The translations under genes were made by a program, and so were the position numbers. The notes under the pieces are model-generated. The model was not told the origin of the DNA. It did not search any database and worked only from the letters and a program-made list of their open reading frames with translations. A DNA stretch of 64,000 bases from Cylindrobasidium torrendii FP15055 ss-10 (Eukaryota > Basidiomycota > Agaricomycetes > Agaricales > Physalacriaceae). Shown here piece after piece: positions 43,435 to 53,007 of this stretch. The first letter of the stretch is position 1, and each line of letters begins with the position of its first letter. Where the stretch lies: positions 62,001-126,000 of the forward strand of contig KN880489.1 in assembly GCA_000934385.1 (NCBI GenBank), read 5' to 3'.

Positions 43435-45499
43435 ATGTCGACGGGAGTGATGTCCTTCACCAATGTCACCCGTTCAACCAACCAAGCCCAGTATTACGCG
43501 CCGTACGCTGCTTCAAATGCAACCATTCCACGACCTCCTCAAGGGCAGGCCAATGTGAAGGATGACTACGAGAGTGGGTGACGCACTGACTGGTGTAGTC
43601 AATGCCCTAAAAACGTTCATCAGGATGGTATACCGAGCAAATCCCCAACAATCGAATGGCATTGGCTCTCCAGTCCGGTGTCGAACAGGAAGTTAGCTGG
43701 GCACTGGATCGCGTCCTCCAACTCTGCCTCACAGAAACCTTCATATTCAGCATCATTCCCGGAATTCTCGATGGCCTCTTCCTACCTGCGGAATGGTATT
43801 CCCTGGAGGGGTACAAGAAGTTCAACACCAGCAACACACTATTTGCAATTCCCCGGGAGCTAGAGAAGAAACGTCTCCATGCAATCCAAGCCATGTTTGC
43901 TCTCAGGAATTGTGCTTTAAATGCCCACGACTGCTCAGAACTTGTGCGACACTCTCACACGATGCCCCTCATCATCCACGCCTTACAAAACGTTACCAGC
44001 AATGGCGATGAGAACACGGAGTTCCTTCTTCATTGCACAGAGTTCATGCATATAATCGCCTCACATTATCACCCAACCGCACTCAACTGGCTCGGTACGC
44101 GCATTACAAAACCACTCGAAGTCATGGCCGCTGCATCCCCCAACCGACCATCCATTATATCCGCTCTACGCGCCCTTACACTCCTCATGAACAGTCCGAC
44201 AAATGTTGCCCTTTTACGCGCCGACTCATTGGCAGTGACTGCATCCATTCGATACCTCCCTCTGTTCATGGATATACCATTGGTCGACGCATGCATCAAT
44301 TACCTCTACGTTCACCTCTCACAACAAAACATGGCGCGCGCGTTCATGCATCATCCCGACATGCCCAGTGTTCTACGGGTACTGGTTTCGCTGTTACTCT
44401 CGGAGCAAGAGGAAGTTGAACGAGCGACGGACATTGGCGTACCAACACGGGCTATACCTACACAAATACTGGGGACGGCGACAGTGCACTCATTATCCCA
44501 GTCTGAGCTCGACTGGTTGTTGCCTATGGCCGAGCCGACCCGTTGTTTTGAGTGGTGTGTCTCATTTTCATCGTACTGATACTACACTGACAAGACGACA
44601 GGATGAAACTTGTATTCGTGTACGAACCGGATGCCGAGGTCACCCAAGTTGATTTCTGGAAGCTTTACCAGGATGTCTTCCAACCATTCGCCGCCCAACA
44701 TGCCCTACTCCCCGCATCCGAAGTCATCAAAAATGTCACGCTTGTCTTTCCCGAGGCGCGTGCTATGGTACTCGATGGTCCACCAGCGAAGTTCATCGTG
44801 AAGGGCGTTGCGCGACGGATGGATACCACGTCAATGGAACGCCTTAAATGCCGATGGGAGCGCGACCAATGTCCAGCCCTTGTCTTCTCAACGCCTAACG
44901 GCCTAGCAGAGCATGTCAAAGGGCACGTCCTCCAGCTGGAAGCTACCCAAGCGCCTTGCCTGTGGGGGTCATGCACTCGGGAAGCACTGCCCAAATCGGC
45001 ACTACGCGCGCATGTCCTCACACACCTGGCATCGAAGAAACCGCCAGACCTTCCCTCGTCCCAAAGCGACACCATTACGGTTGTGGCTGAAGCGCCAGAC
45101 ACCCAACTCTTGACGCCTATGCAACGTATATTACCTCCTGCGCCGGTGACCAAGCTTCGATTTCCAGAAGCAGCGAAGGACCCACCATCTACGTCTCTTG
45201 CCGCGCTACTCGTCATTCGGATATTGTTCAGAACAGCGTTCACGTCGACGGAGGAAGCGCCAAGGGTAGATGACGACCACTTTGGTTTTCCGGGCATTGT
45301 GGACGAGCAGGAGGATTCAGAGACGCCGAAGGCGACGGGTGATGAGCGTACGAAGGAGAGGGAGGGCTGTAGACGAGGCAAGAAGGCGTTTGCGGGTGTT
45401 CGTCACTTGCTTCAGCGTGTGTCCATACGGGATGAGCCACTTATGGGGTGGATAACGGAGATGCTGGACGCTTCCTTGACTGGAGATCTGTACGAGTAA
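43435..45499 (+). CDS. RSC9/ARID2-like chromatin-remodelling subunit
   Basis: Three exons (43435-43573, 43624-44554, 44602-45499) encode 655 residues. A short variable N-terminus is followed across a 50-base intron by RWYTEQIPNNRMALALQSG and VSWALDRVLQL, the characteristic start of the fungal RSC9 helical-repeat core. Armadillo-like helices run to about residue 350. Next is an RFX-like winged-helix segment: WKLYQDVFQPFA, LLPASEVIKNVTLVFPEARA and PAKFIVKGVARR. Two zinc-finger-like units follow (CRWERDQCPALVF with HVKGH; CLWGSC with HVLTH). The protein is a DNA-binding subunit of RSC/PBAF SWI/SNF-type remodellers in the nucleus. No ARID domain is seen, as in fungal members. Confidence 0.8.
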
Positions 45500-45631
45500 A
45501 CCGTGCAATACTTTCAAGTTTCGATATTTCCATGCTCGCACTAAGCGCAATTAATATTGTATGTTAGTTTGTGACGGAAGCTACCTTTCAAGCAAGCCCC
45601 AGCGAACCATGGCCATTTCGGTGGCATTGCT

Positions 45632-48085
45632 ATGCGGCACCGGGGGTCGGGCCGATCGCTTGATAGACCCCACTCAATCGCGACGATGGCTGGCCATGGA
45701 CAACGCTTCAGCACAGGAGGAACACAGACTCGATTTGCGTCTACTATTTCGCGTCTGTTGAATGGCGCGACTCCGAAAGAATTAGCGCCAAATCAATCAG
45801 AGACCGACTTCTACAAAGCACTCTTCAGCCTTGACGCTGACAAGGTCTTCCTCCAAACTACTTTTAAGGGTATACAGAAGGAGATACTAGTTGGGAAACT
45901 GAAGGTAGTAGCTTCAGTTGCTACTTGAATCTATCCTCATCCCGAGCATTCAATAGAAACCTCTCAACGGATTATTCGCCAATGGACTGGCATTAGCAAG
46001 GGACACTACCTTGCCAGAACTCACTGTATCACATCTTCTCGATACCTTGTGTCTCCTCTTCAAATACGTGCTAGAGAAGAACCTTTCTGGATGGGAGGTT
46101 ATGGAAGTATTCGCAGGCGGCGTGAGCCACAGCGACGCGTTCTTCATGGTGCGTACTGCGCATAATGTTACAACGGGATTGTCCAATATTCTGCAGGGAT
46201 TCGTCGACCTCTTTGCAGACTCTCTCAATGATGACTCTCGACCATGTATGTTATCTTCTTCACCAGTCTTCCAGTAGTACTAACGCGTTCGTAGCTGCTG
46301 TCCGTCATCAAACGCTGCAACTCGGACTGGTCTTCATGTGTGGCATTTCCCAACTAAGTCCCGGTGCTTATTTCCTCCGCCGGGATGTATTTCACGCACT
46401 CGCTACGGTATGCACTCCTGCGTCGGCGCATCACACATTCAATGGACATCCACTAGTTCATCAAATCCCACGATACGCAGCAATTCACCTTCGAAGCCCT
46501 CCTTTTCCTCGCAATCCTATGTGATTTTCACAAGGTGGACGCGGCGCGTTCAAATCTATACCTGGTACATGTCAAAGACTCGGACGACCAAGAGCTGATG
46601 AAGAATATCTGCTGGGCGGCGAACTTCGCCTTGCAAACATCGGTCAAGTATGCTCAAAATGGTCTGGGTTCCTAACTACATCTTATGTGTGAGTAGGACA
46701 TACCAGGACATTTCAGACGACGAGCCAACGCAGTCATTTGGCTCATCATTTGGCCAGTTCTTGTCATCTATGCGACCGGACAAAGCCCTCTCCTCCGTCC
46801 CAGCCAAACAACCCAAGGAAATGTTCAAGAACCAGTGGGTACTCACACTTCGAGTCGCTCCTCATAATACTAATGGATCCAGACCAATTGAGGCAACAGT
46901 GATCCTTCTTCCGATATACGAGTTCATCTATAGCAACTCTCTCTTCGTCTCCGAGACCTTGAAAAGTCTCTCTGATCCCGATACTCAGTCCCACCTTCTT
47001 TTAACTATTTTATCATTATCATCCTATGTATTGACCCATGCTTCCTCGACCTCCCAGCCGCGATCTTTGGCATACGCCAACCTAGCACTGCACACTTTAC
47101 TAACCTTTGCCGAAAACGACGCAGTTCTTACGGTCTTCTGCCGTCCATGTAAGCAGTACATAAGACTGTGCCGCCAGGTAAGCTTAGTATGCAGTCGATG
47201 TTTTCTGTGTAATCTCATTGTCCTCCAGCGCGAGCCAGACCTACCTACGCCAGTGCGCACTGGCCGCGCGCCAATATGTGCATTGTTGGACTGCTGCATA
47301 TTGTGGTTGCGTCATAACCTACACCTCAAGCTGGAGGTACAGATGTATACGACGTGCATCTATGTGCTCCATCGAACTATCTACTACCTGATCAAGGTGC
47401 ACGAGCGTCTCGGTGGGTCACCTTGAATACATTGATTTCTGCCTCTCACCGAGAGATAGTTTACCACTGGAGAGAATTGTGGGCAGGGTTACTGGGATTA
47501 CTCCATTTCCTGGCTACCAAGCTGAACACATTGGTGGGAACTGGCGGTATCGAGTCTCTCGTTGTTGAGGTACGTACACAAAGCAGTCGTCATCGTATCC
47601 TTTTCTCAACGAGCCGTCAGACCATCAACCTCTTGAACCTTTGCCTTTCTAAAGCGGACGTCTTCCTTCCAGCACCCAAGGACGTGCATGAATTTGCATA
47701 CGAGCTCGTCCGTTCCTCATCAGACATCCAAAGCCAAGCACCGATTCTGAAGCAACTCGAAATGCCTCGAGCCTCTAACAAGAGGAATTCTCTGAAGAAC
47801 CAGCCCGCAGATGTACTCATGAAGCTCGTCAGCTTCACTCAATTCTACCAAATGAAGATTACAGAAGCGAAAGCAAAGACGGCTGGCTCGGCGTTGCGGG
47901 TGATAGCTGCAGAAATCGAGGCCAACGGTCTGCATGGGATAGGCGAGTCCATGGAACCAGAGCCACTGTATGTCGTCCGTCCAAAGATAGGTGGCTATTT
48001 CTCATTTATATCTAGGGCAAACCGCGAAAGCATGCTCGGCTTCTCTCGTTACGCATGCATGGATGGACTAGCCCTCATGCCGTAG
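45632..48085 (+). CDS. ARMH3 (C10orf76/DUF1741) family protein
   Basis: A many-exon gene for an armadillo-like helical protein. Matching blocks are TRFASTISRLLNG and DFYKALFSLDADKVFLQ (N-terminus), LLFKYVLEKNLSGWEVMEVF with AGGVSHSDAFFM (about 46050-46150), ARSNLYLVHVKDSDDQELM, PIYEFIYSNSLFVSE and ELWAGLLGLLHFLATK. It ends with IESLVVE and NLLNLCLSKADVFLP followed by MKLVSFTQFYQMK. The human homologue binds PI4KB and GBF1 at the Golgi and supports PI4P production. The start is uncertain: ATG at 45632 or, in the same frame, 45686. The last intron (47968-48015) is 48 bases, a multiple of three without a stop, so it may be retained. Stop TAG at 48083-48085. Confidence 0.7.
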
Positions 48086-48157
48086 CACTATTATATCCTG
48101 TAAATACGATGCAGGTTGAGTATATTGGTACATTTGGCTCGAGATATAGTTGTTTCT

Positions 48158-50434
48158 CTAATCAACATCCCTTCGCACCTCTTCCAACACCTCGACAAGT
48201 ACTGGATCCCACTCGCCCTTGACCGGTTTTAGTGTATCGGGGACGTATTTCTGCAGTCGGTCCACGACGGCTCTGAGCAGCTTCTTGTTCCCGCGTGCAG
48301 TATAGAAGAGCATGTTCACCGTTGACACCGTGGGTTTGAAACCAGCCTTTGGCATATCAAGGCATATTGTCTTCGTCGCGTCGTTCAGTAGACGTAGTCG
48401 ACACTGACATTCAATGATGGAGAGGTAGTTGTTCCTGTCCATGGTGAATCGCTCCTGCGCTAGGCGAGAAAGGATTTGTTTGTAGGCGTGATGTGAACCA
48501 GAGAACCCGCAAACGTCAAAAGCGATACTGACGGAAACGACGTCGTAGCAGCCAGACAGTGCCATCTGCTCCCACATCCGGTACGCATCACCATAGCACC
48601 CAAGATGAGCGTAGACGTTCATGATTTGATTGTACATGGCCACATCTGGCTCCAACGCGGCTTCTAGCGACACCAAATCATGCAAACGACGGAGGGATTG
48701 CGCGAGCTTGGAGGAAAGTGCAGAGTCGAGACGGCCCCGAGGAAAACGGCGGACGATTTCAACATATTGGCTGATGAGAATGTTGAAGACTCGAGGTTTG
48801 TCAGGTTCATGCCCAGCCGCCTTCATGTCATTGGCAATTTGGAAATAGTCGATGAGGTCGGGGCAATGGTCGTGTTTCCCGAAATCCATCTTGACAAATT
48901 GGCTGAGAAGGTAGATGTAGCCTTGGGCAGTAAGCGCATGCTTGTGCTGTTCGTATGCCTTCATGGCATCTGCTCGAGTAGGTGATAGGTGCATCAGAGC
49001 GGTGATGAGAGAACCAGCAATAGAGTTGGTAGGGATAGTCTGAGCTGCCATTTCAGTCACAAGCAATTCAATAATCGCGGCGGGGTTGTCTAGTTCTTCG
49101 AGTACTTGCGGTCGAAGGGCACTGAAGAGTAGCTCGTATGTCGCTAGGTCCGGGCCATCGGTGCCGCCGTCATTCTTTGCAACGGAGCGTGCAAAAAGTA
49201 GGTCGTCGTACAGCGACATGGCCTTTGTAAATGCCGCCGCTCTCCCTTGCTTCGCCAAGGCGCGAATCAAAGGCTTTGCCATCTCTGCGTCCGGGGAGAT
49301 ACCGCTCTCTTTGGCTGCCTCGTACACCGCAAACGCGCCTTCAAGACCATCTCCTTTGCTTTGGGCAGCGCCATTCGCAATGACCATCGCGTACGCCGCA
49401 CGGGAGGGCGTCACGCCTAGCACGGTGCTAGCTTGGTGAATGTCGTCCAAAGTGGATGATTTCCGGTTGTTGAGAACAGCAGTCAGCATTCGCTGTGTAC
49501 CGGGCTGCTCGAGATTTTCAAACCTCTGGAGGGCTGCGTCTAATCCGGATTTCAGCGCGACCGAGCCAAGTTCGTCGGCAACGGCGATGTCCTTCGCGGC
49601 GGCTTCGGTAAGCGCTGTCGAAGGGGCAGAGTCGATGTATTTCTGCATAACATTGCGCGCCTCATCCGGTCGAGTGCGACGCGCGTATTCGTCATGTAGG
49701 GCGGTGGCAAATTGCATGTCTGCAGGTAGACCCAATTTGCTCATGTCTGCAAACATTGTCTCGAATATTTCGACCGGTGGGCACTCTTGTGTGCTATCAT
49801 AGTGCTCCCAGATGGCGCGTAGTAGAATTTTGTAGGTTTCATGGGTTGGACTGCAGCCACTTTCGACCATGGAGTTGATGACATTGGTGAGCCGTCTGGG
49901 AACACTCGTTTCGCGTAGCGATTCGAGGACAATGTGGAAGAGCTCCGGAGTAGGAGAGACGCCGCCAGGCTTTTTCTTCATGTTCTGAAGCCATTGGATA
50001 GCAATCGTCTCTCGTTTGTTGTCGAGAAATACGCGGATGATGTGGGTGTGGAGGTCGAGAGTGGGGACCATCAGGAATATCTCGGGGAGGTCACCCAGGA
50101 GAGTGTCCATAGCCGCAATATCCGCTGGCAGAGCCGATGCAGCAAGGGTGCTGAACATAAGAGTGACCTGGTCGATATACGACTGGGGAGGACTTTGGAT
50201 GGCGAGTTTGGGGTCATTCTGGAGAGACCACCGAACGGTCTTTGCAAGGCCAGGATAGTGTTCGTGGATGTCGGAGCATCTTGTTTTGGATTGTGCGAAT
50301 GTCCCGGCAAACTCTACGATTTTCCGCCGACAATACTGGTCATGAGCGTGGGTTGGACGCGTCGAGTAGAGTCGCGCAGCGACCAATTGGCGCGTCGGAC
50401 GGGCACCAAGACGGATCACGGTGCGCAAGGACAT
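48158..50434 (-). CDS. Mitochondrial pentatricopeptide-repeat protein
   Basis: A single exon of 758 residues. The N-terminus (MSLRTVIRLGARPTRQLVAA) followed by RLYST is a classic Arg-rich mitochondrial presequence with a likely cleavage after the YS. Degenerate 35-residue PPR units are visible (for example TPELFHIVLESLRET, PTHETYKILLRAIWEHY, LATYELLFSALRPQ, DVAMYNQIMNVYAHLGCYG and NNYLSIIECQCRL). It is probably an RNA-binding factor for a mitochondrial transcript, of the fungal Dmr1/Ppr type, but no specific target can be assigned. The ATG at 50432-50434 is divergent from SEC61G with 168 bases between starts. It is intronless in an intron-rich neighbourhood. Confidence 0.85.
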   Translation of the reverse strand: MSLRTVIRLGARPTRQLVAARLYSTRPTHAHDQYCRRKIVEFAGTFAQSKTRCSDIHEHYPGLAKTVRWSLQNDPKLAIQSPPQSYIDQVTLMFSTLAASALPADIAAMDTLLGDLPEIFLMVPTLDLHTHIIRVFLDNKRETIAIQWLQNMKKKPGGVSPTPELFHIVLESLRETSVPRRLTNVINSMVESGCSPTHETYKILLRAIWEHYDSTQECPPVEIFETMFADMSKLGLPADMQFATALHDEYARRTRPDEARNVMQKYIDSAPSTALTEAAAKDIAVADELGSVALKSGLDAALQRFENLEQPGTQRMLTAVLNNRKSSTLDDIHQASTVLGVTPSRAAYAMVIANGAAQSKGDGLEGAFAVYEAAKESGISPDAEMAKPLIRALAKQGRAAAFTKAMSLYDDLLFARSVAKNDGGTDGPDLATYELLFSALRPQVLEELDNPAAIIELLVTEMAAQTIPTNSIAGSLITALMHLSPTRADAMKAYEQHKHALTAQGYIYLLSQFVKMDFGKHDHCPDLIDYFQIANDMKAAGHEPDKPRVFNILISQYVEIVRRFPRGRLDSALSSKLAQSLRRLHDLVSLEAALEPDVAMYNQIMNVYAHLGCYGDAYRMWEQMALSGCYDVVSVSIAFDVCGFSGSHHAYKQILSRLAQERFTMDRNNYLSIIECQCRLRLLNDATKTICLDMPKAGFKPTVSTVNMLFYTARGNKKLLRAVVDRLQKYVPDTLKPVKGEWDPVLVEVLEEVRRDVD

Positions 50435-50602
50435 GCATACGTCCTTGAAGCTGTTAGAAACGCGCCATCATACTCGCATTCTCGAGGCTCACCTCTGTGC
50501 GAAGGTGGCAGCCAGAAATCGAAATGCCGTGAGGATGGCGATCACGGAACGTTTTGATCAGAATCCACTCTCTTCCTCCTACCACCAAACCGCCCAGCCA
50601 AC

Positions 50603-51015
50603 ATGTCCGACAAGATTCGCGAGTTCATCGAGCTGCCCCAGCAGTTTGCGCGGGAGGGAAACCAGGTGCGTTGCCCGCAGTTTTGTCTTCGACAGTCGTG
50701 CTGACCACACCTGTAGTTCCTTACACGTTGCACAAAACCGTCACAGAAAGGTCTATTTTGCCCTCTTTTAAACCCTCTCGCCATCCTCAATGCTTTATAG
50801 AATTCTTGCAAATTTGCAGGGCAGTTGCTGTTGGATTCGCAGTCATGGGCTTCATTGGATACTTTGTCAAGCTCATCCACATACCCATGTGCGTGTCATG
50901 CTTTACCCTTGAGTTTCTTCGCTAACATTTCCTTCAGTAACAACATCCTTGTGTACGTTGGATTTCCATACTGTCCTTGCCACCGCTTATCTTTCCTTGT
51001 AGTGGAGGAGCTTAA
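50603..51015 (+). CDS. SEC61G: SEC61 gamma subunit (translocon)
   Basis: A five-exon gene for the 68-70 residue tail-anchored subunit of the ER protein-conducting channel. The pieces read [51 protein letters not shown] followed by YFVKLIHIP, then INNILV and GGA. The Sec61-gamma pattern (amphipathic helix, TRCxKP, one TM helix, IPINNI(I/L)VG) is complete. Exon 4 is 15 bases (50938-50952) and exon 5 contributes 13 bases (51003-51015), so correct expression depends on micro-exon splicing. TAA is at 51013-51015. Confidence 0.9.
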
Positions 51016-51238
51016 TGCTGCATTTCATTCGTTTTCAAGTATCATATGTATTGCATGGGAGGATAATGAGCAGCACGCAGGTGCGATACCTGTGAGTTTC
51101 TGTGTTAAGCTGGGGGTCTCAAACCTAGTGAACCCACTGCACTGGCCTTCATCAGTTCACTTGCCTCCACGTTCGATCACATGAGCAGGACACGTAGTTC
51201 GAGCATTTGACTCGTGGTTCACAGCAAATCCTTGCTCC

Positions 51239-52653
51239 TCAAACAATTTCTGTGTATGGTAACGACGCAACTGGCGACAGGGAAGGTGTACTAGTCTCTA
51301 TCGTCTCCGAATCCCTCTTCCACATATGCTTGCTCGAGCCGACGGACACTGTGTCGAGGTCTACATGTACTCGCGGAGTTGCCGGACGCGAGGGCTCTTT
51401 TCTCCAAAAGAGCCAAGCATTGAGAATGTCCTGTGTTCGTGTAAGCATGATCCTGTCCTCCGTCAGAAATCTCACGCACACTTTGCGTTCCAAACACAAC
51501 TGCCGCGGCTAAGGGTACGGAGGCTTGAACCAAGTACGGCCAGCCACTTGGGTCATGTTGAGGAGCAAGCAAAGCAGCAACACTACTATGTAGACGTGAG
51601 TCTCTGCAGTAAACTTCAACCTGTGGGGGCCATGCTCACCTAAACGCAACAACAGAATACAAAGTGAACACTGCGACACGAAAAATCAAGAAGAATGAAG
51701 TATTTCTGGAGGCCAACGGGAAGATGCGAGAGATTTGGGACCACATACGGCCGAAACGGACGAGGATGGCAGCTGACCAGGAGCTCAAATCGAATTCTTC
51801 TTAGCCCTGCGAGGCGGACGTACCTTCGATAACCAAGATGGATGCAAGCATGAAAGCACAGTAAGACGTAGCTCCGTATTTCATGCTGCGAAATGTCAGC
51901 GGCGTGAAGACAGGAATTTGAAAAGGCGCACAAGAGACTACTATTGTCTAGCGAACAGTATAAGCCGGTTTGTGATAGGATAACATTGGCTGGATTTTTA
52001 GTCCCGTACTGAGGAGATGAGTGCTCGGTGAATTGACCTGGATGAAAACACGCACGAGCGAGTATGTGAGGGAAAATGCGACGAGTACGATATACGGGAT
52101 AGCGAGTGACTGTATCTCTGCGGTCAGCCTTCACATCTTAGAAACCAAGGATAGACGCACGACTTTGGTACCCAATGACCATTTGGATCTGAAAGGCAGG
52201 CGCTTCATTTGGGATGGTTCCTCGATTGTGTGCCAAATTTGATAAACAACCATGAGTCCGGCGGTGGTGGTCCTTCGAGGACACCGTCAAGGTTAATTGC
52301 AGCGGGGTCGACGACGGAGCGGAAACGTACATGGGACCGGTACTGTGGATCAACGTTTGCGACGCTTGGCATAACGCCCGTTCATCTGATGTGTGACCCG
52401 CCCCGTAGAGCCTTCAAGAATCTCTGGTCAGTGTCTGAACTGCCAATAAGGAAGGAGCATACATAAAACTGGAGGCCACAGAATATACCACCCAGCTGAA
52501 CCAAAGATTGACGAGCGTTGGATGCGCATGCACCGACTTGGCGAAGACGGCGGTGAGAATCAAGATAGGAAGAGCGATATGCCCGCCCGCAAGGTGGAGG
52601 GCGACATACGCCTCCTTGAGCCCGGCACTGAGCTGCTCATCGGGCGAGCTCAT
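51239..52653 (-). CDS. Orphan 7TM receptor-like membrane protein
   Basis: A spliced gene for a seven-helix protein of a family common in Agaricomycetes but without known ligand. The ATG is at 52651-52653. The helices begin with VALHLAGGHIALPILILTAV and LVNLWFSWVVYSVASSF. Then come LYGAGHTSDERALCQASQTL, the TM3 segment GLMVVYQIWHTI, SLAIPYIVLVAFSLTYSLVR, a YGATSYCAFMLASILVIEG stretch and RVAVFTLYSVVAFR. The seventh region reads YLVQASVPLAAAVVFGTQ, followed by DILNAWLFWRK and a ~50-residue cytosolic tail ending SLPYTEIV. The FGTQ...W ending recalls fungal GPCR tails, but the N-terminal half does not resemble STE3 pheromone receptors. Internal exon borders around 51830-52000 are tentative. Confidence 0.6.
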
Positions 52654-53007
52654 CACCCGTTCAATGCATCGATCCGCTCGAGGTCGTCCGCCAGTGAGAA
52701 TGGAACGACGTCGGCGAGCTCAGAACCCGGCCTGCTCCTGCTGGTTATGACAGTACGTAGTAGAGGGATTGGCCAGACAGGAGAAGGGCAGGAGGGCAGG
52801 AGGGGTATGCCTGTCAACCCAGCAATCGAATTAGTCCCCAGACTCCTGTCATAGGCCATCGCGACCTGGTAGATTTTTTTCGCGCTGACCGCGCCCAAAG
52901 GTCAAAATAGTATAAATGCAAGTTACAGGTCGGCTGCAATTGTATTGGACCGCACGTTGGCACTTCCTGGCCTGGAACACGCAGTGACACAAGTGGTATA
53001 ATGTATC
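52654..53007. other. Intergenic, no gene seen
   Basis: The spacer between the 7TM start and the end of COG1 (both minus strand). It is GC-rich near 52750-52830, and no coding frame with family resemblance is visible. Confidence 0.45.

Noticed and set aside
44665..45381. 238-codon minus-strand frame opposite RSC9
   Set aside because: It is antisense to the zinc-finger exon and has low-complexity residues typical of shadow frames; RSC9 has matching domains and splice sites.
45561..45761. ATG at about 45609 as ARMH3 start
   Set aside because: That frame ends after about 50 codons and is out of frame with the conserved TRFASTISRLLNG segment; starts at 45632 or 45686 are in frame.
49086..50557. 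Several plus-strand frames opposite the PPR gene (including a 207-codon one)
   Set aside because: These are shadows of the single-exon PPR gene on the minus strand, with composition unlike real proteins.
51239..52653. STE3-type pheromone receptor
   Set aside because: The helix pattern is 7TM, but the N-terminal half does not match STE3 motifs. No pheromone precursor with a C-terminal CaaX was recognised nearby.
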